DNA of 64,000 nt, taken from Neckera pumila. Taxonomy: Eukaryota; Streptophyta; Bryopsida; Hypnales; Neckeraceae. The translations under genes were made by a program, and so were the position numbers. Shown here in pieces: positions 36,775 to 47,575 of this stretch. The DNA lies in assembly GCA_963969595.1 (NCBI GenBank), contig OZ018417.1, positions 4,838,501 to 4,902,500 of the forward strand. The letters run 5' to 3'. How positions within the stretch are numbered: position 1 is the stretch's first letter; each line of letters starts with the position of its first letter. The notes beneath the pieces were generated by a model. It made no database searches, had not been told where the DNA came from, and saw only the letters and a list, made by a program, of their open reading frames with translations.

Positions 36775-37366
36775 TCATCGGGATATTTCCCCCTACCAGT
36801 TCGCATTGCGCATAATCATCTGCTGAGGAAATCCTACGTGTTCTAATCGCAGGATGAGATTGCATGGAGACGGACGCCACGTTCAGCGGAGAAGATAGGC
36901 ACGGTAGGGCGGAGGATGGCCTCAAGGTCAACACTCATTGAGGTCGAGTCAGGTCCGCGCAATGAGTTGAGGACGAAGATGACTAGATATCAGCCTCCCT
37001 CGTGATGACCCTTCGGTTAATCGGCCACAGGCCCCTCAGCAGCCTGCAAGGAATGAAGGCCCCAGCCTCTCCTCCCCTACACCGTCCGGAGCAAAGGTTT
37101 CTTTGACGGGGACTCCTGAAGCGACAAACACTGTGTCCATTCTTTTTACCGTTGCAATATAGGGAGGAGCTGCATCTGTGAAGGATACAATCGTTGACAT
37201 AGTTCCCCCCACAGCAGAGTCTTCACATGACGTACCTTCGAGGCCGGAGCAGTGCGTCGGTGCAGCGAGAGATCTCCCGATCCTGGGTGATCATGCTTCT
37301 TTTCCTGGACCTCGGCATTTGAAGAGGAAGGAGCCGATTACTGATGCAACGGGAGATATCCCATTG
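36775..37366. repeat. Palindrome copies, one in an intron, two in coding sequence
   Basis: A degenerate copy at 36775 lies in the intron between 36756 and 36853. Copies at 37264 (GAGAGATCTCCCGAT) and 37347 (CAACGGGAGATATCCCATTG) lie within an open frame, where the latter reads TGDIPL. They are the exceptions to the non-coding bias. Confidence 0.8.
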
Positions 37367-38519
37367 CCTGAGACACCTGTTGTTCCACCGTTCGCGGAAA
37401 TGGCGGATACAATGGCGGACCTCACGCAAATGAGTCCGGATGCGGCTGAATCGAAGGTGAATCCAATGATTGTTGTCCCACACCCGGGACGTACGCATGC
37501 TGACATGGTTTCCTTGAAGAGTAGGGTTAAGGATTTTTTGAATTTGCCAGCTTTTCATGCTAGACAGACGCGCCATTTGGCGAATAATAGCAGGTCCAAG
37601 TTTCCGGCCGTCTGGGAGGCGCACTCATTTCTTTATCGCAACATTTTTCAGATAGCCTCTGACAGTGGACCGGTGGAAACAGAAAAAAGGACCGAAGGAC
37701 ACGGGGGTCGAAGGAGTGCGAAAGTCGGGGAAGCACAACGGGCGAGGAAGGAAGAAGCCGTTGTGAGAGGTACTTCATGTGACACCTTTTGTATTTCTAA
37801 GGGTTTCATTGAAGTTCCTTTTGCTTTTTCATGGACTTGTCTCTAACTGGGCTTTGCCGTACTTGTCTTCAGATTGTGGTGGACCTTCAACGACGCAACC
37901 AAGCACATTGGAAAAGGTAGCTCGGCGAAAGTATTCTGTGGTCCTTGACTTGAATGGAGTGCTTCTTCACAGGTCATACAAGCGTAATAATCCCCATGTT
38001 GAGCGTCGCCCGGGTGTCACCACGTTTCTTTAATTGGTTGCGCTATAGAGCAGATGTTGCATTCTGGAGTAGTGTTACTCCAAAGAACATGGACAATTTG
38101 TTGGACATTGTCCTCGCGGATTGTTCCTTTGGCCGTCGAGATGTCATTTGTCTTCGTCAAGGGGCATGCATAAAGTCCACGTACAGGGCCCCGTCTGCAC
38201 CCAATCAGCTGATCTTCCTGAAAGATCTGACGACATTTGCGAACATGGCCAGTTTGTCCATGTTGGATAACATTCTTCTCATTGACAACAGTCCAGAAAA
38301 GAACATCTTGAACAATGCTTATAACGCTGTTTTCCTCAGTCCTTTCGCAGTGAGCTGCTCGACAACTATCTCTGCATGCAGTTGATGCCGTGGCTTGATG
38401 GCCTCCTTCTTTCGAATGAGGCGGTGCCGGTGTATGTGAAGGCAAATCCCCTTCTACGCGGGCAAAATGCAGTGGATCAAGAATCCACATTGGGCTGGGG
38501 AATCATTACCGGAATTTAG

Positions 38520-39513
38520 CGTCGTTGATTCCTGTTGGCATGGGGCTTCATCGAGATATTTCCCATTGCTGGAGACGACAGTTTCTTGGAATGATGTTTC
38601 ATAATCGTCTGATTACAAATTGTAATTTTAATTCTAAATGCTGTTGTAAATTCTTGATCGGACATTTCTCTGAACCTGTAATTGTCAAATAGTCAATGCA
38701 TTAGCAAATATGGATCATGATTGAAGTGATGCTTCTTGACAATTCATTGCATATGCACACTCAAGTTGTTCCTTCATGGTTCCTTGTTTACACACAACAT
38801 GAATTCTATGTGAGCTGTGATCCCGTATTTGCTTTTCAATTATTGGTCACATACATAATTTTTTAGCTTCCCTGTCAATTTTTAGGTGTCCCGGTATTCC
38901 TTGGCAAGGACTCGCGACCATGATTGTACTTGTAGCTTGTAGTTCAGATGCAAGATAATTATTGCATCTCATGCTTGTTGAGTTTCATCTATCTTAAGTT
39001 ACCGCATTACAAATTCGTAGGCACACTTCCATGTCGTCGATATCCACTTTGTATATAGTAATGTAAGAGTGTAATTCTACTATATTGGGAGATCTCCCGT
39101 TGGGCAGGGGTTCTCCGTCAAGTTCTGTGTCCATTTGAATCTCTTGAGATCTACCATTTACAAGATCTGCGTAATGTGAGTGTCCCTTTTAAGCTTATTG
39201 GGAGATCTTTTGTTGTTTAGTGGTTCTCAGTGAAGTGACTACCCATTCTTAATTCAATGGGAGATCATTACTTGTTTACTTCTTTTCAGTGTAGTGATTG
39301 TTCGTAATAAATCATAGGGATACCTCTCATTGTTTACTGGCTCTAAGTGAAGTGACTATCCATTCTAAATTCATCGGGATACCTCCCGTTCTTTGAAGGT
39401 TCTCAATATAGTGAGTCCCCTTTGGAATAACATCGGGAAATCTCTTGTTCTTTAGAAATTTTGTCCTCCTCTGTCTGCCAAGTTAACTTCCTTGCTATGT
39501 TCTGATTGTGCAG
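38520..39513. repeat. Palindrome cluster 4 in ~60 bp tandem units
   Basis: No coding sequence is seen. Between 39084 and 39445 about six units of roughly 57-64 bp each carry one palindrome copy, then GTTCTC/GGCTCT and AGTGAAGTGAC. Examples are TTGGGAGATCTCCCGTTG (39085) and CATCGGGATACCTCCCGTTC (39378). An outlying degenerate copy is near 38550. Confidence 0.85.
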
Positions 39514-39996
39514 AAGGCGGCTGTCGTTGTTCTTACAGGTGATTTATGCGTGGAGGGTGGTGTTTTGGATCTTCCGGAAATATTCGACGTTCCCTCTGGT
39601 TTCCATGACTTCCTTAGTCAGTTGGTTGAACGGGCTCACTGTGGGTTGTATTCCTCCATGCATTTGTCTACTTTGGAGGTGCTTATACGGCGTCTTCTCC
39701 CGCAAAAGACTTGGAAAGGATTTCATTTTTTTGCCAGTTCCAAAATTCCTAACAAGAATAATCCTTATCCACACCATGGGGCATTACTAAGCCGGATCTT
39801 AGGTAGCCCTAGACTACGCAACATTTTTTTGGATCAAACTATTGCAGTACTTCAGATAGATCCTCTTGAATGGCCACGTTCTCATTTGATGGGTCCCTCT
39901 GTAGACATGAGGGATGATATTGATCTCTTGAAATTAGAAGATCCATGGTATGTACGGAAGCAGCTACTTATAGTTGGGAATTCTGTTACGCATTAG
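39514..39996 (+). pseudogene. HAD/FCP1-like exon of the element, incomplete
   Basis: An open exon after a TTGTGCAG acceptor, ending at TAG 39994. It reads KAAVVVLTGDLCVEGGV, then FDVPSGFHDFLSQLVER, GLYSSMHLSTLEVLIRRLLP, and a C-terminal PRSHLMGPSVDMRDDIDLL. The order of a receptor-like VPSGFHDFL and a GLYSSM segment resembles the FCP1/NIF HAD fold (RPGL.eFL ... vWSSm...nL). The catalytic DxDxT strand is not seen and may be in a missing upstream exon or lost. It may be a third gene of the element or a captured host fragment. Confidence 0.4.
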
Positions 39997-40339
39997 TTAA
40001 GTTCAATAATTTAGATACTATAGGGATTGCCTTTCTTTCTTTTCGTGGGCAACTTTTTGATTGTGACCTTCTTTATCAGTATTAATAAAATGTGGTGACC
40101 CTTCTTCACCTTTTCTTTACTTTCAAGTTCCATTCCACCGTGCCAACAATCCTCTTGTACCGTAAGTTTGAATGCGGGAATTACACCAAGAGAATTCCGG
40201 ATCCTTATTCTGCAGGGAGATACTAATGGGTTAGACAGTGCTTGCTTACTAGTCTTTGTAATAATCTAAGTTGAATTATATTTGTTTTCATTGTTTTCTT
40301 GCAACACTTTAGATCCCAAAGTCTGGGATATGCACTACA

Positions 40340-40524
40340 GCGGCAACTTTCCCGATGAATCTTCTCTACTGTTAGGTAGAATTAATGTACTATGGGTGAA
40401 ATATCTTAGTTATTATGTTTCTTTGTCCTCTTCTTGGCTATGAACATGGTCTACTTCATTCTAATCTGCCCACTTTCATAGGCGTTGCGGTCTTAAAAAC
40501 CAATACAACGGGAGCTCTCCCAAT
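40340..40524. repeat. Rightmost palindrome copies
   Basis: A degenerate copy near 40350 (CGGCAACTTTCCCGATG) and CAACGGGAGCTCTCCCAATG at 40505-40524. I see none further right, so these mark the apparent right limit of the candidate element. Confidence 0.75.
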
Positions 40525-40628
40525 GTAGTCTCCCAGGACATAGTCTAAAATTACTCCTAAAGTCCAAAAGTAGTTAAATATGGCATTTCCCTTTATGTAG
40601 TAGTATAATTATTCTTTGCAGGGATTAA

Positions 40629-40651
40629 TTACCTACTAGCATAGTAGGTAA
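40629..40651. repeat. Short perfect inverted repeat
   Basis: TTACCTACTA, a 3 base loop, then TAGTAGGTAA. GGGAT (40621) and ATCCC (near 40656) flank it as a further imperfect pairing. It sits about 100 bp outside the last palindrome of the candidate element. Confidence 0.8.
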
Positions 40652-40659
40652 GACGATCC

Positions 40660-42180
40660 CTATTAAAATTCATCTTTTTGAATAGAATGCATCCCATAGC
40701 TACATTATATCAAGGGCAAACAAATCATTGATTGAAGTATTTTTCTTAAAGAAAATAAATACAAAAATTGAGCATAGAAAGCATAAAAGGAATTAAATAG
40801 ACTACTTGTCTTGTCAATATTTCTTGCATATAACCTTTCCTAAGATTGATTGTTTGTTGTAATGTCCAAAACTATTTTGCTAAACCTAAACCTATTCTTA
40901 AATCTAACCTAAATCTCATCTAAAATTTATCTAAGAATATCCAAGATACTACCTCCCCTCTTGTAACAAGTTCTTAAAGGAGCTAGATTTTTTTATTTTT
41001 GAGCATATTTTTTATGAAAACTAGTAATTTTCTTAGGAGTATTTTGGTAATAAATTAGAATATGCTCAAAAAATATAAAAGTGCTTTAATCAATGTGACA
41101 AATTTTATATTTCCTTCAATGCCGCTAAGTGCCAACTTGTAGTACCTTATGACTGCACCCTTGCCATCTTTTTAAATTTTTGTGTTCTTTAAATCTATTT
41201 TTCATTTTTGCAAATCTGGTTTTGAACTAGAGTCAATGCAATTTTTGCTTGGTCAAAGACTTGAAATACTTCCACATTTGTAGATTTTAGAAAAGTATGT
41301 ACTCTAGTAACACCAAATCCAACCATTAGATAGGACAACAACTTGATAAAGTATCTCCATAAATTTGGATGACTTTCATCTAAGCAGAATGAGAAAGAAA
41401 CAAGAGTTTTAATCTGTTCGTTGTCCAGAAAGTGGACTTCAAAGCGCTTAGAGGTTATTTTGATGGCCAAAGGTTTATATATGCTTTTAAAGCATTCTTA
41501 CAAATTTTCAGCAAACCTTCATAACTCAACAAGTAGCCTCCACTTTTCATATCATCAAAAAGAGGACAATTCAATTTTGAGGTAGTTTTTCAATTTTCCA
41601 AAGGAAAAATATTTAACAAAACAAGTCTACAATTGTAGGTTAAATTTTAGAATTCTAATAATACATCTAAGTTGTTGTCATGATAATCAATGAATACATT
41701 AATTGAACAATTTTTTTGTAAGAATTTAGAGTTTAAAAATTGTTTGGAAGGTGAAAATCTAGATTATGAAAGTATCATCCATACATTCAAAACTTTAGAG
41801 ACGTATAAAGATATATATCATCTACATACACTAGCGTCTTATACTTGCCAAAAAAATTCAAATATTTCTATGAATTTTGTACCTCAATTACTAAATTATA
41901 GAATGTGGTTAAAATTCTATAGTATATATTTAGATCATGAAAGCATTTGTAGCTAAATAGTGAACACTGTTGCATACAATAACTTAAATGTGGGTGTAAA
42001 TGAAGAATTTGTGTCCACCTATACTAACCCAACATTAAGCGTATACAATAACGGTTTAGTGTGTATGAGCATTGTCAACATTTCACTAGAAATGTGGTGC
42101 GGCAAATTAAGCCCATATGCCACACTCCGTTTGTGGAAATGTGCACTAGAAGAAATCCTCGTTTTAGGTGGCGTTTTGTG
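40660..42180. other. AT-rich DNA, no supported gene
   Basis: ORFs at 41195-41470 (minus) and 41690-42181 (plus) have no motif I recognise and no matching splice pattern. Nothing else is supported. Confidence 0.5.
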
Positions 42181-42184
42181 ATTT

Positions 42185-43705
42185 TTTCAAATGGATTTTA
42201 GGTGACATAAAAAAACACGATTTTTGATATTCTGTTAAAGTATGGTGCTTCATATAATTTAATATTGTACTTAATTAAAGATGAATAGGAAATCATTGAT
42301 CCCACTGGTGAGATTGTTCTAACAAGTTAACCCCTAAAGGTTTTTGACTATGTTTTCACCAAAACCGCTCCAAAACTGCCATTTCTAATACAAGTACCAA
42401 ACTTTAGAAAAAAAACATTTTTGAACACATGGAATTGTAGGATCTTGTAGTACACTAGTTTAAAAAGATGTGGAAAAAATTCCAGAATTTTCCACCATCT
42501 AGATTGCAAGATAATAGCGTTTGAATTGACAAAAATCTTTTTTTAATCACTGCAAAAATCTGGGCAGCTGCCCTTCACAAGGTCACATTTGTATGAAAAA
42601 ATGTCTAAAATGGTGGTTACTCTTTAGATTCATTCTTCAAGGCAAGTTGGCTACATGCTTGAAAATTTTCAGGTCATTTGGAATTGTACAACATATAGGA
42701 AAAAAGTAGTAAGTAGGAAGAGGTAGAGAATGACTCAAAATGCTAAATTGTTAAGAATTTAATTATGGAATTGAAAAATGCCAATCCCAACGATTGTAGT
42801 ATTGTGATAAACAATGTACACTCAATGTTTTTTGTTTTATTTAAAGATATTGAAAATTGAGTTAGATAAAGGACTCCAAAGTTTATTTTAGAGTAGAGAT
42901 TCCATAACTACCCTCAAACTAAAACTCCTCATAACTTTTGACTCGTTAATCCAAATGGAATGATTCAAAGCTTTCCAAGTATATATAAACTTGTAAAACC
43001 AATTTCAAATTCTAATTTTTCAAAAAAGTGTTTTTTCAAGAATTTTTTTGAATTGCCCGGGCTGCTTGCCGAATGCAAAAAGTTACATATCATGCAATAA
43101 CTTTTTACCCATAAAGTCAAATGTTATGAAAATTGTTGGGCCTTAAAGCTACTCCTTAGGCACATTTTGTATGAAAATTTCAAAGAAAAAAAATTAAAAT
43201 TTCCATTTGTAGTGAGCTACCAAAAATTGCTATGTTGCTAAAAAATGGTGTTTGGTCCTTTAGGGGTTAACTAAACTCTGTGAATCCTTTTTTTCTTAAA
43301 TTGTAAGAATTGCATTAAAAAATAAATCCTGTAAGTTAGTTTTTCAAAAAGATGATTAATCTGCCTTAGAAATAAGATGGTCTATAACTTTCTCATCACT
43401 AATCCAAATAAAATGAATCAAATCTTTTCATACAGTCAAAAATACTTTCCATGCAAAATAAAACTTAAAAAAGTTATTTTGAATTTTTGTAAATTTTTTT
43501 TGTGCTACCTAAGTACCTAACAAACTCCATTTTGGACTTATGATGGCATAACTTTTGCTCTTGGGCACCAATAGAAACATAAACTATATTCCTAGAAAGC
43601 TAATGTGTTTTTCTATCTTCACGAAAAGTTTCAAAAAATCACCATACAAATTGAAACTATAGGAGCCTATCGGCAAAATCCATTTTGTCTTTTGAGGGGG
43701 ACATG
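42185..43705 (+). mobile_element. ~930 bp TTAA-family element, copy D, split by copy C
   Basis: The left piece (to 42326) ends with the family phrase GAGATTGTTCTAACAAG. The right piece (from 43271) resumes with the family right half (TTTCTCATCACTAATCCAAA, AGCTAATGTGTTTTTCTATC, GGAGCCTATCGGC) and ends near 43705 with a decayed terminus. The left end is not clean, so the start is approximate. Confidence 0.6.
42327..43270 (+). mobile_element. piggyBac-like non-autonomous element, copy C
   Basis: 944 bp with near-perfect family ends: TTAACCCCTAAAGG at 42327 and TTTGGTCCTTTAGGGGTTAA ending at 43270. It is inserted at a TTAA inside an older member of its own family (copy D). No coding capacity. 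Confidence 0.85.
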
Positions 43706-46600
43706 CATGGAACACATGTTCTTTACAATTTTTAGTATTTATACAAATCTTTTAATAACAAGCATGAATATGGCATGAACTTGCGTTAACAACATAATCA
43801 ACATGAGTTGTATCCGCAACATGTAATTATCCTTGCTTTGCATTTCACCAAATTATCCTATATTCTTTTAGGACTGTCAAAAGACAATGAACTTCACTTT
43901 GTGATCAACCTTTCTATTTTGGCTTTTGAAATCTCATCTATAAAGCACCTCTTTCATTTCACCGTCTAATAAATTCTTAGATGGTGCGTATATTCAATAC
44001 AATTGGTTCAAAAATATTATAGTTTTTAAAATTATGAGAACTAAACTTAGAAATTTCAAAATTATCTAACTTAGTTGATTTCAAAGACATCCTAATCATT
44101 AATTCCAAAAATATTTAGCTATACTTATTAAATTGTGATCCTTAGAATTTTTTTGTAAAACTAAAATATATTTTTTCACTTGGTAAGGATTAATATTAGT
44201 AAAGATATTAGGAACAAATTTAATTATACCTTTAAACTAAATTCACTTTGCAAACACCACTTTAACACTTTTGTATTATTAGATTGATAAATCAATATAA
44301 CTCTTGAATGATAATCCTAATCACGATGGACATCACACAAAAAATTATCAATTAAAGTTTCTACTCTTCTTATTTGAAAAAAATGTAGAAATCTTCAAGC
44401 GCTTTGAATCCTTTAAAACTTTACATAGTTCAAAACTCTTTGAAGTTGACAAAAATTGATCCAATGATGAAATAATGGAAAATTGTAAAATAAATGCATC
44501 ATAATATACAACTCATAAAATTCAATGGTGCTAATTAAGGTTGTTCCTAGAAGACATTCCATTCCTTTCACATGACTTGTGCGGGATGATAGATAGATTT
44601 TATCTTAGGAGGGTGAGCCAATCACCATGGTCCTATCTACATGGTGACTAACAACTTGCCTATTTCAAATTTGTGGCCACAATTTTACTTTCTAATCTTC
44701 AAATCTAACCATACATAAATATAATTAGAAATTCACACTTGAGTAGATCCATCAGCTACCATGGTAATTAATTTATTTGTCATTTTTGTAGAATCTATTA
44801 TTGCCTAAAAGAAACCAACTTAATTATTGACAAATATCACACCTAAAAAACAATGAATAATATGAATAAATACTTCTTATTCATTTGATAAGAAAATTTA
44901 TAATCATTCATCGGACACTTAAAGTCCACAACAACTTTACAAAGTTAACCCAATAAGGACAATGAGTTCCCAAATGGCCAATGGATAACTTTCAAAGATA
45001 TTGTAGAAATGAAGAAACCACCTAATAGTCCAAAAATCTTTGAAATCAATCATTGACATTATTGTTGCTTGTCTACCTTAGTTAGTAATAGGTCTCATCA
45101 AAGATTTTTTTTTCATTATGTTTAGGTAGTACACAAAGTAATATATACTAGAATCATGAAACATGAAAAATGAAACCTGAAAATTGTGGATTAAAATACA
45201 TATATTCATCCAAAGGAATGTAAAATCATTTGTGATAGAGCAATATTGTCTCTAGATTACATAGCAATTGATTCATTGAATATAAGAAAATTTGTTATTC
45301 AATATTCCCTAAAAGAATTTGATTAGTTTTGGAACTCTAAATCACTTCTAATAAGATTCTAGGTCCCATCCTTTCATAATTAAACCTTCATTGAGGCAGT
45401 GAGCCAAAAAATGGATTCAAACAATGGATGAAAAATACATTCTTGATTCTACATTTCTAAAACCTTGAAAATCATGTACTGATATTAATGTAGCCAATAG
45501 TCTACTCTTAATCCATTCCCATGTGGTATTTCATCACCTAAAATCAACCTTTTTATAATACAATTCAAACAAAGACTGCTTTTGGTGAAGAAAAGGTTTT
45601 AATACATGCCTATGAACAAAAATAGGAAGCTACCACTTTTCACTTCAAATTCACTTCAAGAAAAATAATTTTAAAATAATTATTTTTCCACCACTTAGTT
45701 CACCAAGAGGCTAATTATGATTCTTAATAGCAAAAGGCAAAATATTTAAAGGGACTAAAATAGATTGTATTATTTATAATCTCCACAAAATTTGATTACA
45801 ATAAATACATTTTCCATTGATTTATAGGCAATTGGCCATATTTTTAATTAGAACATTTGTTCTAGATTATTTGTTACTTGATTGGACACAACTTACTTTG
45901 AAAAATGCCATGTTCATTGCATTAGGAAAAACACGTAGTTATTCAAAGCCACAATCTAAAGTTCACCCATGGCTGTAAATGCATGCCATAACATTAACAT
46001 TACTTGTCAAATCTTGAACATGAAAACATTTTTACATGTATATAGTTTGTGAAAAAATACTAATTCTCACAAATAGTGGTAGGTTTCAAACAATATCATT
46101 GATTGTGATTCAACAAACTTGCCACACTGAAAACAATACTTCAATACTAGAGTTACCTAATCTACAAGTTTGTTAAACCTAACAATGACAATAAGGTGAA
46201 AAATCACTAAATAAATTTATGACCTAAATTATGCTACATAACAATATTAAGGCTAGGTCCATTGCTCCTTGCAATAAGGTAGAAACATCCATTAGCATCC
46301 CCACTCCCATTCTTGTACCTTTTTTACTAAATCTATCTCTAAACTTCTCATTAATGTGTCCTTCAAATACTTGCTATGATTCAATAACACATTTGAAGGA
46401 CACATACCTAACTCTCATTTGCTAACTACTGATTTTGGTTGATTTTAGTACCATGTGACAGTTTCAGTGGTCTAGGGAGCCATCTCTTCGAAAAATCATA
46501 AAAATTACATACCATATCCAAAAAATCTATTTTCTTTTTTTATATTCATAATTTTCACTCATTAATACCACAAAAATGTTAATTTTAGGAAAAGCTCCCT
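43706..46600. other. AT-rich intergenic DNA, no supported gene
   Basis: Very AT-rich, with no ORF of substance and no recognisable repeat. I see nothing to annotate. Confidence 0.6.
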
Positions 46601-47575
46601 CCCAACTGTGCTGAATTGCTTAATATTAACGTTTTTGGGTGCTTCCACCTCAGACATAACTCAAATTCATCTCGAATTCGGAAAGAATCATTCTCGAAAG
46701 GTAAGGAGACTCCCGGTTTCGTGGTCACTGGCCAAGACAACTAACTACATAGTTACTCTTAAGAGATTACAAAAACATTGCCGACTCCGAAGGAAGAAGG
46801 CCGCGCAGAAGCAGATAAAGACTACCAACTACTACAGATATCCAACGCAGAACTCCTATTTCTATAAAAGAAAAATGAAAGTAGACATAGGAACAAATGC
46901 TAGTTACGTATTCCTATTACACGAAAACTGATTTCCTGTCGGACCATCAAGACTCTCATATCGCTTGTAAGCGATCCTGAAATCTGCAACAATGATTTCC
47001 TTGACTAGATTTGTTTCTCTTGCCACGGATATCAAAAGAGTAGCTGTTTTTCAGGGACAAATGATTTCGCAGGTAGGAATTCCTGACCAGATTACTTCAC
47101 AGAACATGTGTTGTAATATGGAGTACCGTTGGAGCACAAGGGACAAGCAGCTCAAGCAGTCAACCTTTAGTTACTCTCAGAAAAGAAAAAGACTGTAAAT
47201 AGACATCAGAGTAGACACCCATCGTTTTGAGAGGATAACCAGATCTTATCCAAAGTTTTCTCACTTATATTGATTCCTGCAAAAACATAGATCTAATATT
47301 AACTCAATAGGAAAAGTGTGATCATAAATGCTGATTCAAAATAATATGCGTAGGTTGTGGAACTTTTGAAGCTCAGACATTCTTTTGTAAACACGCTTAG
47401 ATACTACGGCTGATTTGAGGTTTACAGAAAGATTCTTGATTCGAAGTCTCAAGAGTTAAAAAAACAGTTAGCAAGCAAGGTCAGGCAAAGCAATTGCTGA
47501 GAAAGAAGCAATCATGTTTTACCACTGGAAGTAGAATCCACAATTTGATGGTGAAGCACGTTAGTGGTATTGGCG
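46600..47575 (-). other. Probable 3' UTR and downstream flank of eRF3
   Basis: Immediately after the eRF3 stop on the minus strand, composition remains balanced for about 1 kb and then drops to AT-rich at 46600. Plus-strand ORFs here (46608-46931, 46992-47198) have no recognisable features. A polyadenylation site could not be fixed. Confidence 0.45.

Larger units (their letters stand above)
33051..38519 (+). pseudogene. Large element protein: GGQH (ParB-like) motif, unknown module, acidic region, FCP1-like HAD domain
   Basis: Likely exons: about 33051-34388, 34721-36055, 36144-36756, from 36853 (end unclear), about 37164-37769 and 37873-38519, most with consensus splice sites in compatible phase. 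Exon 1 holds a basic Lys-rich stretch (KKQRKRKAIAGG) and HYYIIGGQHTVGAHKELIEK, like the GGQH/DGQHR signature of ParB-type folds. Exon 2 is a conserved-looking unknown module (LITDGAGFHAIQTHL, MAAAMEIFRNHM-like, NGGPEITSLAM). Exon 3 is Glu/Arg-rich with a frame change. The last exon resembles an FCP1/NIF phosphatase (KYSVVLDLNGVLLH, ADVAFWSSVTPKNMDNLL, ILLIDNSPEKN), with the second Asp of the DxD motif replaced by Asn. In-frame stops lie at 34044, 35333, 35696 and 35802, with frameshifts near 38030 and 38340. The start is uncertain: an in-frame TGA lies just upstream. Confidence 0.6.
19760..40530. mobile_element. Candidate large two-gene element with dispersed CGGGA-TCCCG palindromes
   Basis: The interval is defined by more than 30 copies of a ~20 bp palindrome that I do not see elsewhere in the window. 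It contains a minus-strand transposase-like gene (20657-24236) and a plus-strand gene (33051-38519), transcribed away from a shared centre. Composition is less AT-rich than the flanks, except at 26.4-31 kb, where tandem repeats and TTAA elements appear inserted. I could not find terminal inverted repeats or a target duplication, so the limits are the outermost palindromes. It could be one large DNA transposon, two related elements side by side, or the remains of an integrated virus-like element. Confidence 0.5.

Noticed and set aside
19762..40524. CRISPR-like array
   Set aside because: The repeats are palindromic, irregularly spaced and in a plant nuclear context with introns; there are no uniform spacers or cas genes.
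19762..40524. Integrated large DNA virus
   Set aside because: No capsid, DNA polymerase or packaging ATPase motifs seen; genes have introns and transposase-like features.
46608..47198. Two plus-strand ORFs (107 and 68 codons)
   Set aside because: They lie antisense to the probable eRF3 3' UTR, with no domain and no context.
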